In this document: positions 45,334 to 54,000 of the stretch, piece by piece
Layout: each line of letters opens with the position of its first letter
Position numbering within the stretch: position 1 is the first letter of the stretch
DNA from: JAGPCH01 sp039810605
GTDB lineage: Bacteria; Bacteroidota; Ignavibacteria; Tepidaquicellales; Tepidaquicellaceae
NCBI GenBank assembly: GCA_039810605.1
Contig: JBDHXH010000005.1
Coordinates: 1 to 64,000, forward strand
DNA length: 64,000 nt
Direction: 5' to 3'
Made by a program: the position numbers and the translations under genes
The notes under the pieces: generated by a model
Database searches by the model: none
What the model was told of the DNA's origin: nothing
The model's input: only the letters and a program-made list of their open reading frames with translations

Positions 45334-45792
45334 ATTATTCTTTTTAAATTATTTTTTGGGTAATAATTTACTTAGGCTGCGACTGCTGTGCTAAGGCGGA
45401 TGATTTGAATAAGACATGACTCCTCCTTTCATTTTTTGTGGTACTTCGGTTTGGGGTTTACTTAATTCTACTACAAAAGGTCTTTTGTAAATTGCAGTGT
45501 TAGAACAAACAAATTACAAAGACAAATTCATTGAAAGATCAGAATTTAAGATTTGAAAATTATTTTACAGAACTTTTGATGGACTGGAGAATCCGGGTTC
45601 TATCGGGATTTCAGGTCTTGGAAGTCAGTGAGTATAGAAAGCGAAATTGTGAGTGTTCCATCCTTCGATTTCAAACTAAAAAATCACGCCGTAAATGTCA
45701 ACATAGTTTTTACAAAAAACCCATTTTAAAATTTCTTCCATCGTATACAAAAATTTTTCCGGGAATAAAAATCTCTGAAGAATACAAATTCA
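45334..45792. other. Intergenic region, no gene supported
   Basis: About 460 bp between the T9SS cargo start and the stop of the outer-membrane barrel gene. An open frame of 90 codons exists at 45531-45803 but its composition (Lys/Arg/Phe-rich, no domain) and its overlap of the neighbour do not support it. I see no terminator or repeat. Confidence 0.5.
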
Positions 45793-46671
45793 TTAACGGT
45801 TAGATTCAAATCTATAGCCTAACGAAAGCAGCAATCCGGATTGAGAAATTTTCCAGAGGAAATCATTCTTATCGTAATTCACACTAAGGAGTTTTAATCC
45901 TGCCATTGCGTTCAGATGTTTTGTAATCCTAATTACTGTAGAACCCTGAAGCAGGTATGAAATCTTTGAAGATAATCCGTATCCTCCTACTTCAGCTTTG
46001 AGGTATGCAAACAACTTCTCGGAAAATTCATACAAAGTATAGACTCCAACAATCGGATCCACCCATGTTTTTGAATAGCTTACATTCAATTGAGGTTTGG
46101 TCTTTTCGGTGAAGTCAAGAGTATTGTCGGTTGACCATATTCGAGTGCCGGCGTAAATTGCATTAGAGACCTTCTGTCGTTTCAGCTTTGCATCATAGGC
46201 AAGGCACAGATCGGCGGAGAATAAAGTTGACTTTATTGACGCGTCCTTGTAACCTGAATTTTCAGGGACATAACATGAATATTTGAATTGGACATAATCG
46301 AGACCATAAACGAATGCAATCTTCTTTACCTGAAGAAGACCTGTAAACGCAACACCATATTTCAGGTATTTAAGACCGTCAACAAAATTATGACTGATTT
46401 TCGCAACGGGTGACTTTGATGTCTGACCTTGAAGTTCCATAGGCAATGCGGTTGAACCTGATATTGACTGAATCCAGATGTTAGCGTTAGCTGAAAAGGC
46501 AAACTTTGGCAAAGGGTCATAGCTGACCATTTGATTTGTAATTTTCTCAATTGAGATCCTTGGAACAATTTTAGATTTGTCTCCGGAGAAAAAACGATCA
46601 GCAACAATTTGCGCGCAACAAGTATTTGCAAAGAAAAAGAACATTACGAACTTTAGTAAATGGTTTTCCAT
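45793..46671 (-). CDS. Outer-membrane beta-barrel protein of unknown function
   Basis: I take ATG 46671, which gives a signal peptide (MENHLLKFVMFFFFANTCCAQ); a start at 46722 would prefix 17 residues. The mature part alternates hydrophobic and polar residues with aromatic girdles, for example LKYLKYGVAFTGLLQVKKIAF, KLFAYLKAEVGGYGLSSKI and NAMAGLKLLSVNYDKNDFLW. It ends in LLLSLGYRFESNR, close to the terminal aromatic signature of barrel proteins. The end (GLKLLSVNYDKNDF ... LGYRF) resembles the loosely defined outer-membrane barrel family found in many proteobacteria and Bacteroidota. Transport specificity is unknown. Confidence 0.65.
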   Translation of the reverse strand: MENHLLKFVMFFFFANTCCAQIVADRFFSGDKSKIVPRISIEKITNQMVSYDPLPKFAFSANANIWIQSISGSTALPMELQGQTSKSPVAKISHNFVDGLKYLKYGVAFTGLLQVKKIAFVYGLDYVQFKYSCYVPENSGYKDASIKSTLFSADLCLAYDAKLKRQKVSNAIYAGTRIWSTDNTLDFTEKTKPQLNVSYSKTWVDPIVGVYTLYEFSEKLFAYLKAEVGGYGLSSKISYLLQGSTVIRITKHLNAMAGLKLLSVNYDKNDFLWKISQSGLLLSLGYRFESNR

Positions 46672-47038
46672 CTGAAATATTTTTTTAATATGGTAAAATA
46701 CTATAAAATGAGGCGGTGGCATCCGGGGAGAAAATTCTTTTTGATTTTGAAATTATAACAAAATTTCGTGATATACTATACAGATGTTGTGAAAGCAGAC
46801 AAACAAGTTCCAATTCCGTCCAAAACGATCTCTCCGAAAGTCAGATCAAAATTTTAGTTTCCGCTTTTCTTTTGAAAGATCAACTGGCAAAACTATGAGG
46901 AATTCTACATCATTCCGGTCAAAGACTTTCTTTAAAAATTTCTTGGGAATATGTCAAAAATTATGTTGATTTACAAAATGAAAATTGATATTTTTAAATC
47001 TTTTCGCAAACTTCAGACTAAATAATTTTGCAGGGAAC
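46672..47038. other. Intergenic region upstream of the tRNA cluster
   Basis: About 367 bp that hold no convincing gene. A sigma-70-like promoter for the tRNA cluster can be drawn near its right end (46966-46994). Confidence 0.5.
46966..46994 (+). promoter_or_regulatory. Candidate promoter of the tRNA cluster
   Basis: TTGATT and TATTTT are separated by 17 bases and lie about 45 bp upstream of tRNA-Tyr. Match to the sigma-70 consensus is moderate. In an A+T-rich region such matches arise by chance, so this is a candidate only. Confidence 0.35.
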
Positions 47039-47121
47039 GGGTAGGTAGCGAAGCGGTCAAACGCATCAGACTGTAAATCTGACGACAATTGTCTTCGGAG
47101 GTTCGAATCCTTCCCTACCCA
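47039..47121 (+). tRNA. tRNA-Tyr (anticodon GTA)
   Basis: An 83-base class II tRNA. The acceptor stem GGGTAGG pairs perfectly with CCTACCC, and the anticodon loop CTGTAAA gives GTA. A long variable arm and the T-loop GGTTCGAATCC are present. No CCA is encoded. Confidence 0.95.
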
Positions 47122-47220
47122 CTGAACTGAATTATGAGTATTCAATGTTCAACATATACGAAGGATAATTGTTTTTGCTGTTATCCGAACATTGGATATT
47201 ATAAATTGGAGATTGAGTTT

Positions 47221-47293
47221 GCGGGAGTAACTCAGTTGGTAGAGTCACAGCCTTCCAAGCTGTTGGTCGCGGGTTCGAGTCCCGTCTCCCGCT
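47221..47293 (+). tRNA. tRNA-Gly (anticodon TCC)
   Basis: A 73-base cloverleaf. Acceptor GCGGGAG pairs with CTCCCGC. The anticodon stem ACAGC/GCTGT encloses CTTCCAA, giving anticodon TCC. The T-arm GCGGG/CCCGT encloses TTCGAGT. Discriminator T, no encoded CCA. Confidence 0.95.
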
Positions 47294-47389
47294 CAAGATT
47301 GATTATTGATTTAGGTTAGGATTAAGAGTTTTATGTTAACATGTAGTTTATTACGAAAACGTAAATCAAAAATAATTCATGATTTGTCT

Positions 47390-47462
<73 letters not shown>

Positions 47463-47561
47463 CGAAAGAGTTGAATGGATTTAACAATCAGAAATTTTCA
47501 TATCATAATCTTCAGCGATAAACAATCACCGAAGTTAGAGCTAAATTAAAATTCTAATTAA

Positions 47562-47735
47562 ATGGCGAAAGAAGGATCAAGAATAAAGATTAAACTTGTC
47601 AGTATTGAGGGACCTCACAAAGGCAAGTCGGTTTATGTAAGTACAAAGAACAGGATTAATTCCAAGGAAAGACTTGAGCGAAAGAAATACTGTAAGTGGA
47701 CCAAGCAGCACATTTTGCATCGTGAATCCAAATAA
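47562..47735 (+). CDS. rpmG: Ribosomal protein bL33
   Basis: This 57-residue gene sits between tRNA-Thr and tRNA-Trp. Translation from ATG 47562 gives the bL33 pattern KSVYVSTKNRINSKERLERK followed by KYCKWTKQHILHRE. bL33 is a small 50S protein near the tRNA exit site. In zinc-containing bL33 forms two CxxC motifs bind the metal; here only a single Cys (KYCKW) remains, so this is a zinc-independent (C-minus) type. Position just upstream of tRNA-Trp and secE is classical for rpmG. Confidence 0.92.
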   Translation: MAKEGSRIKIKLVSIEGPHKGKSVYVSTKNRINSKERLERKKYCKWTKQHILHRESK

Positions 47736-47743
47736 AATTTTTT

Positions 47744-47816
47744 GCGGGTGTAGCTCAATTGGTAGAGTAGCGGTCTCCAAAACCGTTGGTTGGGGGTTCG
47801 AGTCCCTCCTCCCGTG
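47744..47816 (+). tRNA. tRNA-Trp (anticodon CCA)
   Basis: A 73-base cloverleaf in which the anticodon loop CTCCAAA gives CCA. The D-arm and T-arm (GGGGG, TTCGAGT, CCCTC) are typical. The acceptor has a G1-T72 wobble and a T6-T67 mismatch. Discriminator G is followed by CA. It starts 8 bp after the rpmG stop and ends 33 bp before secE. Confidence 0.92.
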
Positions 47817-47849
47817 CAGAACGGACAAAGCTAAAACAGATAATTTAAC

Positions 47850-48032
47850 ATGAAGGATAAGATAATAAATTTTTTTGCAGATATTTACAAAGAGATGAAG
47901 AAGGTTTCCTGGCCAAAGAAGCAGGAGCTTATTGAATCTACGAAAGTTGTAATTATTACAATGATAATATCTGCTGTCATTGTCTATGTAATTGACAAGG
48001 GCATCAGCGAATTGTTAAAGGCAATTTATTAA
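47850..48032 (+). CDS. secE: Preprotein translocase subunit SecE
   Basis: This 60-residue protein is the short, single-helix form of SecE, which clamps SecY in the SecYEG channel. The amphipathic segment DIYKEMKKVSWPKKQELIES (family signature KVxWP) is followed by one transmembrane helix (TKVVIITMIISAVIVYVID). Length is standard for non-enterobacterial SecE. Its stop shares one base with the nusG ATG (TAATG), which implies coupling. It lies directly after tRNA-Trp. Confidence 0.95.
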   Translation: MKDKIINFFADIYKEMKKVSWPKKQELIESTKVVIITMIISAVIVYVIDKGISELLKAIY

Positions 48033-48670
48033 TGATTGACGAAAGCGAAAATAAAGAAATGGAAGAACAGAGGACAGAAGAGGAGGTCCTGGAAAAAGAT
48101 TCCCACGAAGAGGAAACAGGAAATTTCAGGTGGTATGCAGTAAGGATTATTTCCGGACATGAGAATAAAGTTAAAGCCTATCTCGATAATGAAATCAGAA
48201 ACGAAAAGCTTGAGGACAGAGTAAGAAACGTATTGATCCCGCTTGAAAAAGTATTTGAAGTAAAGGGAGGCAAGAAAAAAGTGAAATGGAAGAATTTCCT
48301 GCCGGGATATATTCTCATTGAAGCAGAACTTGACGATAAGATAAGAGATTTTATTTCGAAGACTCCTTCTATTATAAATATGGTCGGATCAAAGAGCATT
48401 AAAGGGAAAAGACTGGAACCAATTCCTCTAAAAGCTTCCGAAGTCAAGAGAATAAAAGCAATACTCAATGAAGAAGGAGATGAGGAAAAACTCGATGTGC
48501 AGCTGAATGTCGGCGATCCTGTGAAAGTTACAAGCGGTCCGTTTAATAACTTCAGCGGTAATATACTCGAAGTAAATCTTGAAAAGCTTAAGGTCAAAGT
48601 GATGGTCAGTATTTTCGGAAGAAAGACTCCCATTGAACTTGAATTGACGCAAATAGAAAAAGAGAAATAG
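48032..48670 (+). CDS. nusG: Transcription termination/antitermination protein NusG
   Basis: This 212-residue NusG binds RNA polymerase and couples it with Rho or the ribosome. The NGN domain starts FRWYAVRIISGHENKVKAYL (about residue 33) and includes the VRNVLIPLEKVFEVKGGKKK segment and FLPGYILIEAEL. The C-terminal KOW domain has VGDPVKVTSGPFNNFSGNIL. A leading acidic segment of about 32 residues (mostly Glu, Asp, Lys) is an N-terminal extension relative to E. coli. It is the second gene of the secE-rpoC operon, one base overlapping secE. Confidence 0.95.
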   Translation: MIDESENKEMEEQRTEEEVLEKDSHEEETGNFRWYAVRIISGHENKVKAYLDNEIRNEKLEDRVRNVLIPLEKVFEVKGGKKKVKWKNFLPGYILIEAELDDKIRDFISKTPSIINMVGSKSIKGKRLEPIPLKASEVKRIKAILNEEGDEEKLDVQLNVGDPVKVTSGPFNNFSGNILEVNLEKLKVKVMVSIFGRKTPIELELTQIEKEK

Positions 48671-48736
48671 TTCGTTCTGAATTTTTGACAAAAAAAATAT
48701 TTATAACAGAAAATTATAACTGACAATTAAAATAGT

Positions 48737-49162
48737 ATGGCAAAGAAGATAACCGGTTTTGTAAAATTGCAGATACCTGCCGGTCAGGCAACAATGGCTC
48801 CGCCTGTTGGTCCGGCTCTCGGACAAAGAGGCGTGAACGGAATGGAGTTCTGCAAGCAGTTCAACGCCAGAACACAAGACAAAAAGGGATTAATAATTCC
48901 AGTTGTTATTACAGTTTATTCGGACAAGTCATTTACATTCATAACTAAGACACCGCCGGCGGCTGTGCTTTTGATAAAGGCAGCGGGAATTGAAAAAGGC
49001 TCCGGGGTACCTAATAAGACTAAAGTCGGCAAGGTTACAAAGAAGCAGTTAAAAGAAATTGCGGAAACTAAGATGCCGGACCTGAATGTGCATGATGTAG
49101 ATGCGGCAATGAGCATGGTTGCAGGCACGGCGAGAAGTATGGGATTAACTGTCGAAAACTAA
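48737..49162 (+). CDS. rplK: Ribosomal protein uL11
   Basis: This 141-residue protein is uL11, part of the GTPase-associated centre. Signatures are GFVKLQIPAGQATMAPPVGP, LGQRGVNGMEFCKQFNART and the C-terminal rRNA-binding segment ending GTARSMGLTVEN. The length is standard. A TTGACA box lies upstream at 48685 but its spacing to the nearest TATAAC is too long for a good promoter. It begins 66 bp after nusG. Confidence 0.96.
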   Translation: MAKKITGFVKLQIPAGQATMAPPVGPALGQRGVNGMEFCKQFNARTQDKKGLIIPVVITVYSDKSFTFITKTPPAAVLLIKAAGIEKGSGVPNKTKVGKVTKKQLKEIAETKMPDLNVHDVDAAMSMVAGTARSMGLTVEN

Positions 49163-49189
49163 ATCTGAAATTCAAATATTTTTTACAAA

Positions 49190-49894
49190 ATGAAATTAAC
49201 AAAGAAACAAAAAGAAATCGTGAAGAAGGTTGATACTGTAAAGGAGTACAGTATTTCCGAAGCAGTATCAAAGTTGAAGCAGAGTCCTGTTGCCAAGTTT
49301 GATGAGTCCGTTGACATTGCAGTAAGGCTCGGGGTTGATCCGAAGCATGCCGATCAGGTAGTCAGAGGAACGGTTTCGTTGCCGCATGGAACAGGCAAGA
49401 GTGTCAGAGTGCTTGTCATTGCAAAGCCGGAAAAGCAGCAGGAAGCAAGAGATGCCGGTGCAGATCATGTGGGCTTTGAGGATTACATGAAAAAGATACA
49501 GGAAGGTTGGACAGACATTGATGTGATAATTGCCGCGCCGGATACAATGAGCGAGCTTGGAAAAATCGGAAAGGTACTCGGACCGAGAGGTTTGATGCCA
49601 AATCCAAAGAGCGGAACTGTTACGCCTAATGTCGGACAAGCAGTGAAGGAGGTCAAGGCAGGTAAGATTGATTTCAGAGTTGACAAGAGCGGGATTGTAC
49701 ATTCAATAGTCGGAAAGATTTCATTTGATGAAGGTAAGATTAAGGATAATGTAACAGCGTTCCTTAATATGATTATAAAATTAAAACCTGCGGCAGCAAA
49801 GGGAACATATATAAAGAGCATAACGATTTCAACGACGATGGGACCCGGGATAAAGATTGACAAGAATGCAGCGGCTTTGAAACCCGCGGCTTAA
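49190..49894 (+). CDS. rplA: Ribosomal protein uL1
   Basis: This 234-residue protein is uL1, of the L1 stalk. Signatures are AVRLGVDPKHADQVVRGTVS, LPHGTGKSVRVLVIAK, and LGPRGLMPNPKSGTVTPNV. The gene is 27 bp downstream of rplK. In E. coli L1 represses the rplK-rplA mRNA by binding a leader; I did not find a clear rRNA-like L1 site in the rplK leader here. Confidence 0.96.
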   Translation: MKLTKKQKEIVKKVDTVKEYSISEAVSKLKQSPVAKFDESVDIAVRLGVDPKHADQVVRGTVSLPHGTGKSVRVLVIAKPEKQQEARDAGADHVGFEDYMKKIQEGWTDIDVIIAAPDTMSELGKIGKVLGPRGLMPNPKSGTVTPNVGQAVKEVKAGKIDFRVDKSGIVHSIVGKISFDEGKIKDNVTAFLNMIIKLKPAAAKGTYIKSITISTTMGPGIKIDKNAAALKPAA

Positions 49895-49941
49895 GTTTCA
49901 TAACAAGAAAGAATTTACGCACTCAATAGAATAAATAAGTC

Positions 49942-49959
49942 TGCCCCGCTTCAGGCAGG
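49942..49959 (+). promoter_or_regulatory. Small hairpin in the rplJ leader
   Basis: CTGCC and GGCAG flank an eight-base loop in the 99-bp gap upstream of rplJ. Position fits a leader structure such as an L10(L12)4 autoregulatory site, but it is much simpler than the E. coli site. It resembles the GC-rich hairpin near 14.88 kb. Low confidence. Confidence 0.3.
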
Positions 49960-49993
49960 CGAACAAAAGCATTTCTAAATTAATTGATCCTTT

Positions 49994-50527
49994 ATGAATA
50001 AAGAACAAAAGGCAGAGTCAGTTCAGGAGATTAAAGAACTTATAGAATCTTCTGAAGCCATGTATTTTACGGACTTTGCTGGACTGACTGTCGAGCAGGT
50101 TAATGAATTGAGGAAGGAATTTTACAAGGCTGAAATCAAGTACAAAGTAGTCAAGAACACATTGACTGCGCGTGCTTTGAAGGAAACAGAAAAATATTCT
50201 TCTCATACAGAGAAATTAATTGAGATACTCAACGGTCCTACCGGGATAGTTTTTGCTTCAAAAGATCCTGTAGCTCCGGCAAAGATTCTGAAGAAATTTG
50301 CGGACAAAGTTGAAAAACCAAAGCTCAAGATTGCAGTTGTAGAAAATGAGATTTATGACTCAAAGAAACTGGGCACGCTCGCATCGCTGCCGACAAGAGA
50401 GGAAGTCATTGCAGGAATTCTGGGTTCACTGAATTCCCCGGCTTCAGGAATTGTTGGATCTATAAATGCGGTAATGAGAGATTTGTTCAGTGTTATTGAG
50501 GAAGTAGCGAGGAAGAAAGCTGCTTAA
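49994..50527 (+). CDS. rplJ: Ribosomal protein uL10
   Basis: This 177-residue protein anchors the L7/L12 stalk. The N-terminal rRNA-binding part (YFTDFAGLTVEQVNELRKEF, KVVKNTLTARAL) is typical. The C-terminal helix (SIVEEVARKKAA-like region: IVGSINAVMRDLFSVIEEVA) binds L12 dimers. Length is standard. It starts after a 99-bp gap that may hold the L10 leader and is followed by rplL (53 bp). Confidence 0.95.
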   Translation: MNKEQKAESVQEIKELIESSEAMYFTDFAGLTVEQVNELRKEFYKAEIKYKVVKNTLTARALKETEKYSSHTEKLIEILNGPTGIVFASKDPVAPAKILKKFADKVEKPKLKIAVVENEIYDSKKLGTLASLPTREEVIAGILGSLNSPASGIVGSINAVMRDLFSVIEEVARKKAA

Positions 50528-50580
50528 ACACTTTTAAAAGAAACTTTTTAAATTAAAAATTAATTACAAAGGATAGTAAA

Positions 50581-50955
50581 ATGTCAGTACAAGAATTAGC
50601 AGATCAAATCGGAGAATTAACACTCACACAAGCTTCGGAATTAAAGAAAATACTCGAAGACAGATTCGGAGTAACTGCTGCGGCTCCAATGATGGTTGCC
50701 GGAGGCTCACCGACAGGCGCTGCAACTGCACCTGCAGAAGAGCAGACCGAATTTACGGTTGTATTAGCTGATGCAGGAGCACAGAAGATTAATGTTATCA
50801 AAGCAGTAAAGAATGCGACGGGATTAGGATTGACCGAGGCGAAAGCATTAGTAGAGAGTGCGCCGAAACCTATTAAGGAAAACATTTCAAAAGCCGATGC
50901 AGAAAAACTTAAATCAGAGCTCGAAGCTGCAGGCGCGAAAGTAGAAATAAAGTAA
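50581..50955 (+). CDS. rplL: Ribosomal protein bL12 (L7/L12)
   Basis: This 124-residue stalk protein has the N-terminal dimerisation part (LADQIGELTLTQASELKKIL), an Ala/Gly/Pro hinge (about residues 38-53) and the C-terminal factor-binding domain with VIKAVKNATGLGLTEAKALV. Length is standard. It is followed by an inter-gene hairpin before rpoB. Confidence 0.96.
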   Translation: MSVQELADQIGELTLTQASELKKILEDRFGVTAAAPMMVAGGSPTGAATAPAEEQTEFTVVLADAGAQKINVIKAVKNATGLGLTEAKALVESAPKPIKENISKADAEKLKSELEAAGAKVEIK

Positions 50956-51021
50956 TAAAAGTTACATCAACTCTTAAAAGCAATCTTTTACAATCAAAAT
51001 ATTTTTTTAAATATTGAATGG

Positions 51022-51045
51022 TCCCGGCAAATTTTGTTGTCGGGA
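51022..51045 (+). promoter_or_regulatory. Attenuator-like hairpin between rplL and rpoB
   Basis: Arms TCCCGGCAA and TTGTCGGGA (nine pairs, one of them G-T) enclose a six-base loop and are followed by a short T/A-rich run. It is 67 bp after rplL and 29 bp before the rpoB start I chose. E. coli has a partial terminator at the same site that lowers rpoBC expression relative to rplL; the same function is inferred here. Confidence 0.6.
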
Positions 51046-51073
51046 TTGTTCATTAAATTTTAGGGTAAAAAAA

Positions 51074-54000
51074 TTGGAAAGAAAAGAAGTAAACCTGAAG
51101 TTAGAACCATTGAGCAGCAAGAACAAGAGGTTAACATTCGCAAAGACGTCCATACGACATGACCCGCCGGATCTGCTTAACGTTCAGATTCAATCATACA
51201 AAGATTTTTTGCAGGAGGACGTTCCTGCGAGCAAAAGGAAGTCACAGGGGCTTCAGAAAGTATTTGAAGATAATTTCCCGATCTCTGATTCACGCGAGAC
51301 AGCAATTCTTGAATTTGTGGATTATTATCTTGAGAAGCCGCATTACTCTGTTATAGAATGTCAGGAGCAGGGATTGACGTATGCTGTTCAGGTGAAGGCA
51401 AGGTTAAGACTTTCCACAAAACCGAATGCTGCGGCAAAGGAATACAATTATACAATAGAAAACGATGTGTATCTCGGAAATCTTCCCTACATGACACCGC
51501 GAGGAAGTTTCATAATTAATGGAGCCGAAAGAGCAATCGTAAGTCAGCTTCACAGATCTCCGGGAGTAGTTTTCAGCGAATCCATTCATGCAAACGGTAC
51601 GAAGCTTTATTCAGCAAGGGTCATTCCTTTCAGAGGTTCATGGGTTGAATTTACCACAGACATAAATAATCTGCTTTATGCATACATTGACAGAAAGAAG
51701 AAATTTTATTTTTCAACATTGCTTAAAGCTCTGGGATTAGCGGAGCATGTTCAGATGCTGGACTTGTTTGGGCTTGTTGAAACCGTGAAGGTTAATGATA
51801 AGAATTATCTTGATTATGTCGGTAGAAGAGTCGTGGAAAACGTTGTAAACAAAGAGACAGGTGATGATGCAGGTATTACGGAAAATACTTTGTTGACTGA
51901 TGAGCAATTAGTGAGCATAGTAAATTCAAAAGTTAAAGAGTTAAAACTTTTGAAGAAGGATTGCACTGACGGTGAAGTAATCATTTATAATACCATAATG
52001 AGCGATGACGATGAGGCAAATCTGCTGCTGGAGAAGGCATCCGAAACGCCGAAGGATAAGAAGTCTGCCGCAGCGCTTGCCGAATCTGAAGCAGAGAATG
52101 CGAGGAGCTACATTGAAAAATTATTTTTCAATCCGAAGAAATATGATCTGGGCAGTGTCGGCAGATATAAGATAAATTACAAACTCGGTACAAACATTGA
52201 TCCGCACATAACTATTCTTACGCAGGAAGACATTGTTTACATTATAAACTATATGAGGGATCTTGTTGACGGCAATAAGGAGGTTGACGACATTGATCAT
52301 TTGGGAAACAGGAGAGTCAGGACAGTTAATGAACAGTTGTCTGCTCAATTTTCGCTTGGACTTTCGAGAATGTCAAGGACCATCCGCGACAAGATGAGCA
52401 TTCACGATGAGGAGAATCTGATGCCTTCCAAGCTTATCAGCGCAAGACCGGTTACGAGTGCGCTTGCATCGTTTTTCGGAACGAGCCAGCTTTCACAGTT
52501 TATGGATCAGACAAATCCGCTTGCAGAGATGACGCATAAGAGAAGGATCAGCGCTTTGGGACCAGGAGGACTTTCAAGGGAGAGAGCAGGATTTGAAGTT
52601 CGGGACGTTCACTACACTCATTATGGAAGGTTGTGTCCGATTGAAACGCCTGAAGGACCGAACATCGGGCTCATATCGTCACTTTGCATACATTCAAGAG
52701 TGAACGATCTTGGTTTCATTGAAACTCCTTACAGAAAAGTTGAGAACGGAAAAGTATTGGATACGATTGAGTATTTGTCAGCGGAGAAGGAGAACTTTTT
52801 CAAAATTGCTCAGGCAAATGAGCCTGTTGATGGCAGGGGAAAGTTTTTGAATGACAGGATAAAGGGGAGATTCAAAGGAGACTTTCCTTTATTCAAGCCT
52901 GAAGAAATTGATTACATGGACGTAGCGACGAATCAGATCGTGAGTGCCGCTGCGGCATTGATCCCCTTCCTTGAGCATGATGATGCTAACAGAGCATTGA
53001 TGGGAAGCAATATGCAGAGACAAGCAGTTCCACTTCTTCGTCCTGAATCACCGGTAGTAGGAACAGGCTTTGAGGAGATAGTTGCAAGAGATTCAAGAAC
53101 GATGCTTGCAGCAGAAGCAGACGGAGTTGTCGAGTATGTTTCCGGAGACAAGATAATAGTTAGGTATAACATAAGAGAAGATTCCGAAGAAAGTTTGTTG
53201 AGTTTTGTGGACAAGAGACTTGTTGAGTATCAGCTCGTGAAATTTTTGAGAACGAATCAGGATACTTCGATTAATCAAAGACCGATAGTTGTTGAAGGTC
53301 AAAGAGTAAAGAAAGGTGACATACTTGCCGACGGATCTTCGACACAGCAGGGTGAACTTGCGCTTGGAAGAAATGTTCTGGTTGCATTTATGCCCTGGAG
53401 AGGATATAATTTTGAGGATGCGATTATCATAAGCGAGAAGCTTGTTGCCGATGACGTTTATACTTCGATACACATTGAAGAATTCAGTCTTGAAGTAAGA
53501 GATACGAAGCGCGGTGAAGAAGAGCTTACGAAAGAAATTCCGAACGTTAGCGAAGAAGCAACCAAGGATCTTGATGAAAACGGTGTAGTAAGGATTGGGG
53601 CAGAAGTGAAGGAGAGTGATATACTCATCGGAAAAGTTACCCCGAAAGGCGAAACCGAGCCGACACCGGAAGAGAAGCTGCTTCGAGCAATATTCGGAGA
53701 CAAGGCAGGCGACGTTAAAGATGCATCACTGAAGGCACCTCCGGGACTGAAGGGGATTGTCATTAACAAGAAATTATTTTCGAGAAAGACGCGTGATACG
53801 GAAAGCAAGCGCGACGAGAAAAGGAGAATAGACAAATATGAAGCAGAGAGAAAGAAAGAGCTCAAAGATTTGAATTCAAAGATCGTCGAGAAGTTTGACA
53901 TACTGCTTGAGGGAAAAGAGTCGAGAGGTTTGAGAGATAAGAAGGGAGCGATGATTTTGAAGAGTGGAGCCGTGTTTAAGAAAAATTATTTTGCGAATCT

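Noticed and set aside
45531..45803. Open frame of 90 codons on the plus strand
   Set aside because: No domain, biased composition, overlaps the stop of the barrel gene, no ribosome-binding site.
48685..48720. Strong promoter upstream of rplK
   Set aside because: The TTGACA box and nearest TATAAC are 24 bases apart, too long for a standard sigma-70 promoter.
49268..49702. Minus-strand frame of 144 codons inside rplA
   Set aside because: Shadow of a highly biased ribosomal-protein gene on the opposite strand.
53458..53901. Minus-strand frame of 147 codons inside rpoB
   Set aside because: Ser/Phe-rich shadow translation antisense to rpoB.
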